This document shows, piece by piece, positions 44,779 to 52,973 of a stretch of DNA of 64,000 bases (its first letter is position 1; each line of letters opens with the position of its first letter). The position numbers were made by a program, and so were the translations under genes. The notes below the pieces were generated by a model that was given only the letters and a program-made list of their open reading frames with translations, had not been told where the DNA came from and ran no database searches. The DNA is from Chelatococcus sambhunathii (GTDB lineage: Bacteria; Pseudomonadota; Alphaproteobacteria; Rhizobiales; Beijerinckiaceae): positions 310,001-374,000 of the forward strand of contig NZ_LIOL01000003.1 of the NCBI RefSeq assembly GCF_001418005.1, written 5' to 3'.

Positions 44779-45542
44779 CCGCCGGACCTCCTCAGCTCCT
44801 GGTGCTGCGCGGAACGGTATTGACGAACCACCTCCTGCTCGATCCGCTCGAGGCTGCTCTCGGTCGAGGGATCGTCCACCGAGCAGGCACACAGGACCGG
44901 ATGTCCGCTGCGGACGAGCAGGTCGCGGAGCTGGTGCGCGACCGGAACGAAATCCGGCCTGTCGCGGCGCTCGAAGAAGCGCTCGATGAGCTGCAGGCGC
45001 GACAGCCGCTCGATCGTCCGCTTTTTCAGCAGCGTCGGGGATACGCTCACGAGCACCGAGAGCTGCGCGAGCGGGATGCTTTCGAGGAGCATGACGAGCG
45101 ACGCGACGTCGGCGTGACCGGAAAGGATCGCCAGAGAGCAGAGCTCCTGGACGAGCCCTTGGTCGAAGATCGTGATCCGCCCCAGTCGCGCGGCGCCGTA
45201 CCAGGCCTGCGCCATGCGGCAGATGTATTGGGCCTCGCGCAGCCGCGTGAGGATGCCGCGCGGGGGCAGGGTTTTGAGCATGCGGTTCGCGAGGGCGATC
45301 TGCTCGGCATTGGCGAGGGGGTGGCGAACGATCGACAGGGTTTCGGCGACGGACCTGCGCATGCGGCGGATGGGGGCGAGCTGGCGTGTGAGGCGGTCCG
45401 GCCCGCGCAGTGGAACGAGTTCCGTCGGCCTGCTGCTGTGCCAGAGGACCGTGTCGTAGCCCTGCGCGTTCAGCCGTGCGGCGAGCATGCGCGCCAGCGT
45501 CGTTTTGCCGGCGCCCGGAGGACCGAAAAATTCGACGATCAT
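44775..45542 (-). CDS. P-loop NTPase of the polysaccharide cluster, function unknown
   Basis: 255-residue protein starting MIVEFFGPPGAGKTTLARML, a Walker A motif at residues 7-14 typical of small-molecule kinases. A possible DQG motif lies in ITIFDQGLVQELCSLAIL. The rest is helical with basic and leucine-rich segments (about 110-230) and no membrane helix. Its start is 13 bp after the neighbouring nucleotidyltransferase/kinase fusion and its end overlaps the flippase start. A role in sugar or nucleotide phosphorylation for polysaccharide assembly is only a guess. Confidence 0.7.
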   Translation of the reverse strand: MIVEFFGPPGAGKTTLARMLAARLNAQGYDTVLWHSSRPTELVPLRGPDRLTRQLAPIRRMRRSVAETLSIVRHPLANAEQIALANRMLKTLPPRGILTRLREAQYICRMAQAWYGAARLGRITIFDQGLVQELCSLAILSGHADVASLVMLLESIPLAQLSVLVSVSPTLLKKRTIERLSRLQLIERFFERRDRPDFVPVAHQLRDLLVRSGHPVLCACSVDDPSTESSLERIEQEVVRQYRSAQHQELRRSGG

Positions 45543-45555
45543 GGGGCCTGCCTTT

Positions 45556-47091
45556 CTAGAGGCGCTGCCAGATTTCTCTCTTTGCCCGCAGGATCACCTC
45601 CTCGAGTGGCCGGTCGGCATCAAGGCAGACGATGTCCGCGCCGCCGAAGGCGAGTCCGGACAAGGCGTCGAGTCTTTGACGGATCACTGTCGGATCCATG
45701 GCGGGCTCGCGCAGCGCCAGGGACTCGGGTGCCGCCAGGAGCTTGAGCACCAGGTGGGGTGGCAGCCGCCGGGCCCGTTCGTAGACCGCCCGTTCGTGCC
45801 GCCGCAGCCAGCCCGGCACCGCCGGCAGGCGCTCCAGCAGCGGGCCGTCATTGAAGCGCCGGCTCTCGCACTGCGGATAGCGGTCGGTCAGCACGAGAAG
45901 GCCGCGGTTGGCGCCCCGCCATGCCGCGGCGAGCTTGGCACGCTTGTCGGCCGCCACCGCCAGGGCCCAGACGGTGAGCAGAAGGCCGTAAGCAAAGGAC
46001 GGAGCGGCGGCCGAGGGCTTGCCGTGCGAGGCGACACGCGGCTTGCTGCCGGCGGCGCGGGTCGCGAGCGGCAACAGCCATTTGAGCGGCCGCAGGACCA
46101 GCGACGGGCGACCGTCACCGGTGCCGAAATAGATCGGCAGGACGTCGAACTTCGGACTGAGCCATTGCGTGAGGGCCGAGAGCAGCGTGGATTTGCCGCT
46201 GCCGTCGACCCCGACGAGCGCCACCACGAGGCCGCCGGCGGCAGGGCGGCGGTTCCACGGGCGCGGCAACTGCACGACGTCGCGGTTGAACCGTCCGAGA
46301 AGCCAGGACATCGACCGGCCTGCGCTGCGCAGCGCGCTCTCCGTCCCGTTGTAGGCACGGGCGCCGTCGGCCAGATGGTGCCGGATCGCCCGGCCGAGGG
46401 GCGAGTGGCGGTCCGGCAGGGGGCCGTTCAGGGCATCGGAGAACGCCACCGCGAGATCGTCCGGCAGCAGCGCCGCGGCCAGCGCATACAGGTCTTCGCG
46501 CGACACCTTTCCGCGAAGGCCCTGCCGGGCGGTAGCGAACGCCGCGCGTTGCGCGCGCCCGCGGCGCAGCGAGACGGGGTCCCAACCGCCGCATTCGAGG
46601 CAGCAGCGCGTCAGAAGGAGCAACGCCTCCGAGGCCGGGTCGAGGTGCCTGACGGGCAGGTGCTCGTGGGAGACGGCCCGCGCCAGCACCGCCTCCTCCC
46701 ACGGCAGGTGCCAGTGCCGCGTCAGCGGTCCGCCGCTCACCAGCCGGGTGTGCAGGTGGACATGAACGAGACGTCCGTGGCCTTCGTCGAAGCCCAGATA
46801 GGTGAAGACTCCGACCGGTTCCCGATCCTTGACGGAGGGGAAGAACTTGAAACCGGCGGACAGCAGGATCGCCTGGGCCCGGCCGTGGTCGGCGCGCGAG
46901 ACGAGGAGATCGAGGTCGCCCTCGCCGCCGAGGGCACCGGCGAGCTTCTCCGTGCCCTTCCAGTAGCAATAGCAAATCTGTTGCTGGCCGAAGCGCGCGA
47001 GGAGGTCGAGGACGAGATCCGGCCGCGGCGCGTGCGGTGGCATCGGCCGCAGGGCCCGCAGGCGGCGCTCGGCTCGGTGCGGTTGGACCAT
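45556..47091 (-). CDS. Fusion of nucleotidyltransferase-like domain and thymidylate-kinase-like domain
   Basis: 511-residue protein. The N-terminal part (about 25-150) has YCYWKGTEKLAGALGGEGDLDLLV, whose G-D-L-D-L-L-V resembles the metal-binding strand of nucleotidyltransferase-fold proteins. The C-terminal half starts with Walker A GVDGSGKST (about 293-301) and has LVLTDRYPQCESRRFNDGP, similar to the DRY/DRS loop of thymidylate kinases. The gene overlaps the BY-kinase-like gene stop by 1 bp. Relatives occur in exopolysaccharide gene clusters, but their reaction is not established. The domain calls are inferences from motifs. Confidence 0.68.
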   Translation of the reverse strand: MVQPHRAERRLRALRPMPPHAPRPDLVLDLLARFGQQQICYCYWKGTEKLAGALGGEGDLDLLVSRADHGRAQAILLSAGFKFFPSVKDREPVGVFTYLGFDEGHGRLVHVHLHTRLVSGGPLTRHWHLPWEEAVLARAVSHEHLPVRHLDPASEALLLLTRCCLECGGWDPVSLRRGRAQRAAFATARQGLRGKVSREDLYALAAALLPDDLAVAFSDALNGPLPDRHSPLGRAIRHHLADGARAYNGTESALRSAGRSMSWLLGRFNRDVVQLPRPWNRRPAAGGLVVALVGVDGSGKSTLLSALTQWLSPKFDVLPIYFGTGDGRPSLVLRPLKWLLPLATRAAGSKPRVASHGKPSAAAPSFAYGLLLTVWALAVAADKRAKLAAAWRGANRGLLVLTDRYPQCESRRFNDGPLLERLPAVPGWLRRHERAVYERARRLPPHLVLKLLAAPESLALREPAMDPTVIRQRLDALSGLAFGGADIVCLDADRPLEEVILRAKREIWQRL

Positions 47092-49037
47092 CAGGCGCTC
47101 CTCTCGACAGGGCCGGCGTCCTCGGCCGTCCGTGCGGAGGGGCGATCGGCCGGTGGCCGGTCGGGACCGGGGCCGAATGCCGGTGGGTCACCACCGGTGT
47201 CGCCGAAGGAGAGCCGCGCCTGCTGCTTGAGCTTCACATGCGAGAGCACGGCAAAGGTCGCGCCGGGGCCGGGCTCGTCCATCGCGCGGAATCGGCGCAG
47301 GAAGCTCAGCGCATGTTCGGCGACGTCACGCTTCGTTGATGCCCAGCGCACAACGAAGAGCACCTGGTCGGCGATGGACGGCAGCAGCCGAGCCTCCGAC
47401 GCGCCCAGCACCGGCGGTCCGCCCACGACGATGACGTCGTAGGACTTGCGCAGGTCCGTCAAGAGCCGCGGCAGCCCTTCCGGCTCGAAAAACAGCAGCG
47501 GATCGACGCCAAGACGCGACAGGCCGAGATAGTCCACTCCGAGCTCGGGCTGGGGAGCAATCATCTCCCGCATTTGCTCGCGCGAGGGCGAGCGCCGGTT
47601 GCCTGCGCGCGCCGGCTCGCGCGAGCGTTCCGCTGCCGGAAGGATATCGAGGTCGATCAGGAGGACCCGGCGGCCAAGGGTGCCGAAATAGGCCGACAGT
47701 GCCGCTGCAAGCGTCGACTTGCCCTCGCCGGCGAGGCTCGAGGTGACCAGGACGACCCGCGAGCCGCGGCCGGTGTGATGTGCCTGCAGGGCTGCCGCGA
47801 TGTTCCGCACCGCTTCCGAATAGGGTGAACCGGGATGGTTGAGGATGTGGAGCCTCGGCGCACCGATGGCGCCGGCGCGCACCCGCGGGAAAAGGCCGAT
47901 GCATGGAATCCCCAGGACCCGCTGAACTTCCCGGTCGCTGCGCAGGCTGCGGTCCGCTCGTTCCAGGATCAGTGCGAGCCAGCAGCCCGCCATGAGGGAC
48001 AGGAAGGCGCTCGGCACCACGAACAGGAGCGGATTGTGCGAGCTCGGCCAAGTCGGCACGGCGGCACGCGATTGCACCCCGATGCCCGGCCGGATGCTCG
48101 CTTGCGCTTCCTTCATCTCCGTGCGGCGGCGCAGCAGGTTTTCGTGGAACTCGGCGGCCTCGCGGCTGAGGCGGGTCAGGTCGCGGATCTCGCGGTCCGC
48201 GTCGACAGCGCCGCCCGGCCCGGAAGGCGCTTCGACGCGGCGTCGGATCGCATCCTGCACCGCCTGCTGTGCAGCCTGCACCTCGCGCCGCGCGGCGTCG
48301 ACCTGACGGTCGATGTCGTGCAGCTGCGCCACCGCATCCGCCTCCATCTGTTGTTGGAGGCTGTCGACATAGGCCTCGGCGATGCGGTTGGCATAGATGG
48401 CTGCGGTACGCGGGTCGGGCGAGGTGAAGGCCACCGTGATCAGCCGTGAGCGCCGCTCCTGGAGGACCGTTGTCCTGCGGTAGAGGTTCTCCAGGAAACG
48501 GTCGGCCTCGCTGCGTCCCGACAAGGACGGGATCCAGACGGTGAGACGCTGCAGCATCCGCTGGCCGATATCCTGTCCGGCTGCCTCGGAGCGGCCTCCG
48601 GCCGCGCTCTCCGGCGCACCGAACGACGGTGCAGCGGGCGCCTGAGCGTCGGGTTTCGCAAGTTGCAGCGGCTGCAGGCGGCTCGCGACACGCCGGAGGT
48701 GGTCCCGGGAAGCGATGAGGGCGAGGTGAGTGTCGATGATCTCATCGAGGATGCGCTCGGGTGCCTGGCCGCCGCCGGCGGGGCGCTCCACGGTCAACTG
48801 GGCCGTCGCGGTGTACTGGGGCGGCACAACGAGCGCGAGGATCGCAGCCAGCAGCGTCCCCGCGGCGGCGATGGCGACGATGAGCCAGCGCCTGCGCAGA
48901 AGCGCCTGAATGAGGTGAAGGAAGGGGGGAGCAGCCGTCGGATCCTGGAGCGGTCCATGCCCGCGATCGTCGGCGAAGTTCTTGGACCGGCCGGGTTCGG
49001 CGAGGCGCAGGATGCCTTCCGTGTTCAGTACGCGCAT
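47091..49037 (-). CDS. Polysaccharide chain-length determinant fused to degenerate BY-kinase domain (Wzc-like)
   Basis: 648-residue inner-membrane protein. N-terminal Wzz part: membrane helix at about 50-72 (WLIVAIAAAGTLLAAILALVVPPQ), a periplasmic coiled-coil region (about 75-335) and a second membrane helix near 348-372. C-terminal P-loop domain (about 430-600): Walker A SSLAGEGKST and Walker A' VLLIDLD are present. The Walker B strand reads VIVVGGPPVL, with glycines where BY-kinases have an aspartate, and the C-terminus lacks the tyrosine cluster. It probably still sets chain length with the export protein; tyrosine kinase activity is doubtful. The start overlaps the polymerase gene by 13 bp. 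Confidence 0.88.
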   Translation of the reverse strand: MRVLNTEGILRLAEPGRSKNFADDRGHGPLQDPTAAPPFLHLIQALLRRRWLIVAIAAAGTLLAAILALVVPPQYTATAQLTVERPAGGGQAPERILDEIIDTHLALIASRDHLRRVASRLQPLQLAKPDAQAPAAPSFGAPESAAGGRSEAAGQDIGQRMLQRLTVWIPSLSGRSEADRFLENLYRRTTVLQERRSRLITVAFTSPDPRTAAIYANRIAEAYVDSLQQQMEADAVAQLHDIDRQVDAARREVQAAQQAVQDAIRRRVEAPSGPGGAVDADREIRDLTRLSREAAEFHENLLRRRTEMKEAQASIRPGIGVQSRAAVPTWPSSHNPLLFVVPSAFLSLMAGCWLALILERADRSLRSDREVQRVLGIPCIGLFPRVRAGAIGAPRLHILNHPGSPYSEAVRNIAAALQAHHTGRGSRVVLVTSSLAGEGKSTLAAALSAYFGTLGRRVLLIDLDILPAAERSREPARAGNRRSPSREQMREMIAPQPELGVDYLGLSRLGVDPLLFFEPEGLPRLLTDLRKSYDVIVVGGPPVLGASEARLLPSIADQVLFVVRWASTKRDVAEHALSFLRRFRAMDEPGPGATFAVLSHVKLKQQARLSFGDTGGDPPAFGPGPDRPPADRPSARTAEDAGPVERSA

Positions 49038-50371
49038 GGTTCCCGGTCTCCCGTTGGAAAGGCCGCACCCGTCCTTTGTCGGGCGTCCGCGGGGAACGGC
49101 CCGGCCGTCGCCGCGAGGCAGAAGACCAGAGCGAACCAGACGACCGGCTGGCGCAGGATGAAATGAAACAGGCTGTAAGCGGCGAGGCCGCACACGAGCG
49201 TCGTGACGGCATCGAGCCGGCCGCGCCAGGCGCCCACGAGGATGCCGCCGATCAGCCATCCAAGACCGAGAAGGGCCGGGAGCCCGCCCTGCACGAAGAC
49301 GTCGAGCACGGTGTTGTGCGCCTCGAAATTCGGGGCGAGCCTGACCTCCGGCTGCGGAACGTCTTGCGGCCCGCCGCTCGTGCTGCGGCGCCCGATGGCA
49401 ATCTCATCCGGGATCTTCAGGTGCGGGCCGGGACCGAGGCCGAGCGCCAGGGCCTCGAGCCCGCGGCGCATGGCTTCGCTCCAGATGGCGATGCGCAGAT
49501 TCGCCGTTTCGCGCGTCTCCCGTTCGCCGCCGCCACGCATGGCATGCGCGGCGACAGCCTCTGCCTGCTGCGCGAGCGACGAGCCGAAGGGAGCGGCGAG
49601 CGCGACGGCAAAGGGCAGGGACAGGGCGAGTGCCCAGGCCGCGGCCGAGCGCAGCGGCAGGGGGTTCACCTCGGCGAGCATCCACGTCCTCAGCTTCATG
49701 AGGACGTAAACGACGCCGGATACCGCGATGACGAGGAGGAAGGCATCGCTCTTCGTCAGGCGCCCCACGACGACGGCGACGACGATGCATAGGCCTGCAG
49801 CCAGCCGCGGCAGCGGCTGCCGCGCGGTGTCGGCGAGGTGGAGCGCGAGGAGCCCGATGATGGCGCTCGTCAGGGCAAGCTGGTTGGCGTTCTCGGTGAG
49901 GCCGCGCAGCCGGTCCCATTCCCAGGTTGCGAACTGCCCGCCGCCCGCATCGAACCAGCCGAGGACCGCCTGAAGCGCAAGGAGCCCCGTGCCGAGACCG
50001 ACGAACAGCCAGATGCGCGGACGCAACCGGCCGCTTGCCTCGAGATGGATGACGCCGAAGCAGCTGATGAGGGCGGCGAGCCCATAGGCCGCGATGTCAT
50101 GATAGAACCAGCGGGGGTCATGCATGTCGCCCATGGCATAGCCCGTCATAGCACCGAGACAGAGGGCGGCGGCGAAGGCCGACCAGAAGATCAGGAGGCG
50201 GCTCAGGGCGTGCGTCAGTGGTGGGCCGAGCCGGGCCATCTCGCGGGTCGCCGTGATAGCGAGCCACAGAAGGAGGAGCGCCTCCCCCGGGCCGATTGGA
50301 ATGGCAGCCACGCGCAACTGTGAGGTCGTGGAGAGCAGAAGGCCAATGATGAGCATGAGATCCAGCAGCAT
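49025..50371 (-). CDS. O-antigen ligase/polymerase-family membrane protein (Wzy-like)
   Basis: 448-residue protein with about 11-12 membrane helices and a large periplasmic loop (about 270-370) containing the Wzy_C-type region ALGLGPGPHLKIPDE ... NFEAHNTVLDVFVQGGLPALLGL. H-N-T in that block is the conserved site of O-antigen ligase and polymerase proteins. It should join repeat units into the polymer at the periplasmic face. It lies between the glycosyltransferase and chain-length genes, 3 bp from the former. Its last codons overlap the chain-length gene. Confidence 0.87.
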   Translation of the reverse strand: MLLDLMLIIGLLLSTTSQLRVAAIPIGPGEALLLLWLAITATREMARLGPPLTHALSRLLIFWSAFAAALCLGAMTGYAMGDMHDPRWFYHDIAAYGLAALISCFGVIHLEASGRLRPRIWLFVGLGTGLLALQAVLGWFDAGGGQFATWEWDRLRGLTENANQLALTSAIIGLLALHLADTARQPLPRLAAGLCIVVAVVVGRLTKSDAFLLVIAVSGVVYVLMKLRTWMLAEVNPLPLRSAAAWALALSLPFAVALAAPFGSSLAQQAEAVAAHAMRGGGERETRETANLRIAIWSEAMRRGLEALALGLGPGPHLKIPDEIAIGRRSTSGGPQDVPQPEVRLAPNFEAHNTVLDVFVQGGLPALLGLGWLIGGILVGAWRGRLDAVTTLVCGLAAYSLFHFILRQPVVWFALVFCLAATAGPFPADARQRTGAAFPTGDREPCAY

Positions 50372-50374
50372 GGC

Positions 50375-51634
50375 TCACCCCGACGACGATACGCTCGGGC
50401 CCGAGGCTGCGGCTCCGGACCTTGCAGCGAGCTTGGCGGGCGGCAGCGGCGCATAGGCCGGCCATAGCCGAGCTGCCCCGCCGAGCCGGCAGAGAATCTC
50501 TTCATAGAGGGCCGCGTAGCGCTCGACGGTGACGTCGAGATTGAGCTCCTTGCGGACATGGGCCGAGGCGCGCGCGGCGTAATTCCGCGCCGTGGTCCGG
50601 TCGCGCAGCAACTGAAGGATGGCCTGCGCGAGGCGGGCCGGCGAACGGGCAGGGACGACGAGCCCGCTTGTGCCGTGGTCTATCACATCTGTGCACCCCG
50701 GCATGTCCGTCGCTACGCAGGGCAGGCCCGCAACGCAGGCCTCCATCAGCGCGCGGGGCACGCCCTCGCGCAGCTCGGTCGGAAAGGCGAAGACATCGGC
50801 CATGCGCAGCAGCGACGGCACGTCCGCCCGTACTCCGAGCGCGCGCACATAGGGTCGATGCCGGTCGATCTCTGCCTTGCCGATGGCCAGCGGACCCTCG
50901 TTCTCGCGCGGGCCGATGAGGAGGAAACGCACGTCAGGCACCTGCCGATGCACGATGGCGGCCGCCGCGAGCAGCGTCGCGATGCCCTTCTGTCGCGTCA
51001 GACGCGCGACGGTCACGACAACAGGTACCTCGCCGAGCGCGAGTTCGGCGCGAAGCGCCGTGGGCGAGGGTCCGTCCGCCACCGCGCGGTCGAACCGCGC
51101 GATATCGATGCCCGAGCCCGGGATGACCCGATGGCCGGCCGTGCCGAGGAGACGGTGTCGGGCGAAGAACACCTCGTCGTCCCGGTTCTGGAAGACGAGT
51201 TCGGTCGTCAGGCGGGAGGCCTTGCGCTGCAGGAGGGTAAAGACCGGCCTGAGGCCGAGGGCAAGCGGCGACCGAGACGAATAGAGCCAGCCGAGCCCCG
51301 TGATCGTGCTGACGACCGGCACGCCGCCCGCCGCATGGGCGGCGAAGGGCACGAGGATGTCGGGCTTCGTATCGAAGCACTGGATGATCGTCGGCCGCAA
51401 TTCGCCGATCAGCCGGGACAGTGCCGCGATCGCCGCCCGGTCGGTGCGCGGGGCGAGGAAGCGGCTCATGGCATAGGGATGATAGTCGATCGCCGCATTG
51501 GCGAATGCGCCCGCATCGCCCGTGCCGGCCGCCGACACGTTGAGGCCGCGCTCGCGCAGCGCGAGGAGGAAGGGAATGCGCAGGGCGTGGTCGTCACCGC
51601 CGATGCACAGGAGATGCGGACGCATGCCGTGCAT
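50375..51634 (-). CDS. Glycosyltransferase family 4 protein
   Basis: 419-residue GT-B glycosyltransferase. N-terminal acceptor domain: LLCIGGDDHALRIPFLLALRERGLNV and a DTKPDILVPFAAHAAG block. C-terminal donor domain: VVTVARLTRQKGIATLL and the E-x7-E-like motif ELREGVPRALMEACVAGLPCVATDMPGCTDVI. ATG 51634 has GGGAGGG nearby and overlaps the deacetylase stop by one base. It transfers a sugar from a nucleotide donor during repeat-unit assembly in the cytoplasm; donor and acceptor are not evident. A proline- and alanine-rich tail of about 25 residues follows the fold. Confidence 0.9.
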   Translation of the reverse strand: MHGMRPHLLCIGGDDHALRIPFLLALRERGLNVSAAGTGDAGAFANAAIDYHPYAMSRFLAPRTDRAAIAALSRLIGELRPTIIQCFDTKPDILVPFAAHAAGGVPVVSTITGLGWLYSSRSPLALGLRPVFTLLQRKASRLTTELVFQNRDDEVFFARHRLLGTAGHRVIPGSGIDIARFDRAVADGPSPTALRAELALGEVPVVVTVARLTRQKGIATLLAAAAIVHRQVPDVRFLLIGPRENEGPLAIGKAEIDRHRPYVRALGVRADVPSLLRMADVFAFPTELREGVPRALMEACVAGLPCVATDMPGCTDVIDHGTSGLVVPARSPARLAQAILQLLRDRTTARNYAARASAHVRKELNLDVTVERYAALYEEILCRLGGAARLWPAYAPLPPAKLAARSGAAASGPSVSSSG

Positions 51635-52542
51635 CACGCCCTCCCGGACATGGGGGTCGCCTGCGCCCGTGCAGCCATTGGCCGGCACGCGGCCGGCGCC
51701 GTGGCGGGCTCTGCGATGGCTTCGCCGATGGGGCGCCAGGACAAGGCGCCTGCCAGGGCGTCCAGACGTCCGGCACAACGGGCGAGATTCACGCGCTGAC
51801 GCATGGCATCGAGCGTGCGCATGCCGGCCACGTGCGGCTGCCCGGGGTCCATGTCCCAGGGGTGAATGTAGAACACATAAGGGATGCCAGTGCGCAGGAT
51901 CCGTTCGACACCCACGCGCCACAGCCCGTAGGGCACCAGCCGGAAATAGCCACCGCCCCCCCAGGGCAAGGCGAAGCGGCCCATGGGAAGGCAGGAGATG
52001 CAGATTTCGTGGAGCCCGTCGATCACCTCGAAGGGGCCGGTGCCCGGGCTGATGCCCTCGAGGCGGCCGTAGCGGTCGTGCGCCGTGGTGGGGAAGAACG
52101 AGGAATCATAGGCGAAGCCCAGATCGCGCAGGATCGGCAGTGCCCAGTTCGTGATCGAGAAGCAGGGTGCGCGATAGCCGCGCACGGGCCGGCCGGTGAT
52201 ATCCTCGAGGACCATCTTCGATCGTCGCACATCGTCGCGGAATTGGTCGGGAGTCAGCGAATAGACGGGTTCGTGCCAGTAGCCATGCGACGCCACCTCG
52301 TGGCCGGCACCGGCGATGCGGCGAACGAGATGCGGATAGCGCTCGCCGACCCATCCGAGGATGAAAAATGTGCCGCGGATCGAGCGTCGTGCGAGGATGT
52401 CGAGCACGCGCGAGGTATTGTGCTCGACGCGGCTTTCATAGTCCGGCCAGCGGTCTTTCGAGACCAGCGATCCATAATTGTAGCTGTGAAACCAGTCCTC
52501 GACATCCACGGTCATGAAACAGGCGCGCGCCCCGTCCGGCAT
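51634..52542 (-). CDS. XrtA/PEP-CTERM-type polysaccharide deacetylase (NodB fold, DUF3473)
   Basis: 302-residue carbohydrate deacetylase. The NodB motif 1 TVDVEDWFHSYNYG carries the metal and catalytic aspartates. H-x3-H is in VASHGYWHEPV and the arginine is in YRAPCFSI. A C-terminal DUF3473-like segment (GGGGYFRLVPYGLWRVGVERI, VFYIHPWDMDPGQP) follows. This form is known from PEP-CTERM/exosortase-associated polysaccharide loci. ATG 52542 is preferred for GGGGAGAAG upstream; a GTG at 52560 is possible. It should remove acetyl groups from the polysaccharide and has no obvious signal peptide. It is the first gene of the minus-strand run. Confidence 0.9.
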   Translation of the reverse strand: MPDGARACFMTVDVEDWFHSYNYGSLVSKDRWPDYESRVEHNTSRVLDILARRSIRGTFFILGWVGERYPHLVRRIAGAGHEVASHGYWHEPVYSLTPDQFRDDVRRSKMVLEDITGRPVRGYRAPCFSITNWALPILRDLGFAYDSSFFPTTAHDRYGRLEGISPGTGPFEVIDGLHEICISCLPMGRFALPWGGGGYFRLVPYGLWRVGVERILRTGIPYVFYIHPWDMDPGQPHVAGMRTLDAMRQRVNLARCAGRLDALAGALSWRPIGEAIAEPATAPAACRPMAARAQATPMSGRA

Positions 52543-52973
52543 GTGACTTCTCCCCTTCACTCCTGAACTCGGGCGCTTTGTTCGTTCTTGCTGCTCCGGC
52601 GTTTGGATGGAGATTGACTGGCACCTCCCGGTTCTGTGCTTGCCGAGTTATGGGAAGAAACGCGGCAGGCATGGCGGGCGCTGATTTTTTCTTTCCAGCG
52701 CCAAGTGGAACCTTTTCAGAATACCACACGGGCATGGTTGGACGCCGGTTCTGTAGGGGTATATCCCTAAAGTGGCGGCCGGCATGCGACGCACGCGGAC
52801 GTGTCATACCCGGAGCGATCTATGAGCGGGATGTATCGCGGAAGATCGCGAGGGGATGCGCGCGCCTGGCAGGAAGAGCCTGCGGTCCTGCCTTTCTGGC
52901 CAGCGACGCACCGCCCCCGCGCGTATAGATTCCCGTCGCTAAGGGCAGTGGCGCCGCGGGAGCGTGTGGCACG
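52543..52973. other. Divergent intergenic region of the polysaccharide cluster
   Basis: This 431-bp gap lies between the deacetylase (minus) and FemAB (plus) genes and should hold promoters for both. It has an AT-rich patch (about 52683-52730) and a near-palindrome at 52754-52769 listed separately. A plus-strand open frame of 116 codons (52578-52928) shows no domain and odd residue use, so I do not call it a gene. Confidence 0.5.
52754..52769. promoter_or_regulatory. Near-palindrome midway between divergent polysaccharide genes
   Basis: TAGGGGTATATCCCTA is a 16-bp near-perfect palindrome (TAGGG...CCCTA arms). It is centred about 219 bp from the deacetylase start and 212 bp from the FemAB start. 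LuxR/NarL-type proteins commonly bind dyads of this size, and one is encoded in the cluster at 42341-43207. Binding is inferred only. Confidence 0.45.

Noticed and set aside
52611-52650. Possible second sigma-54 promoter (TGGCACC)
   Set aside because: No TTGC follows at the required spacing; only the -24-like half is present.
52578-52928. 116-codon open frame in the divergent intergenic region
   Set aside because: No ribosome site or family pattern, and it runs through the AT-rich promoter patch and the palindrome at 52754-52769.
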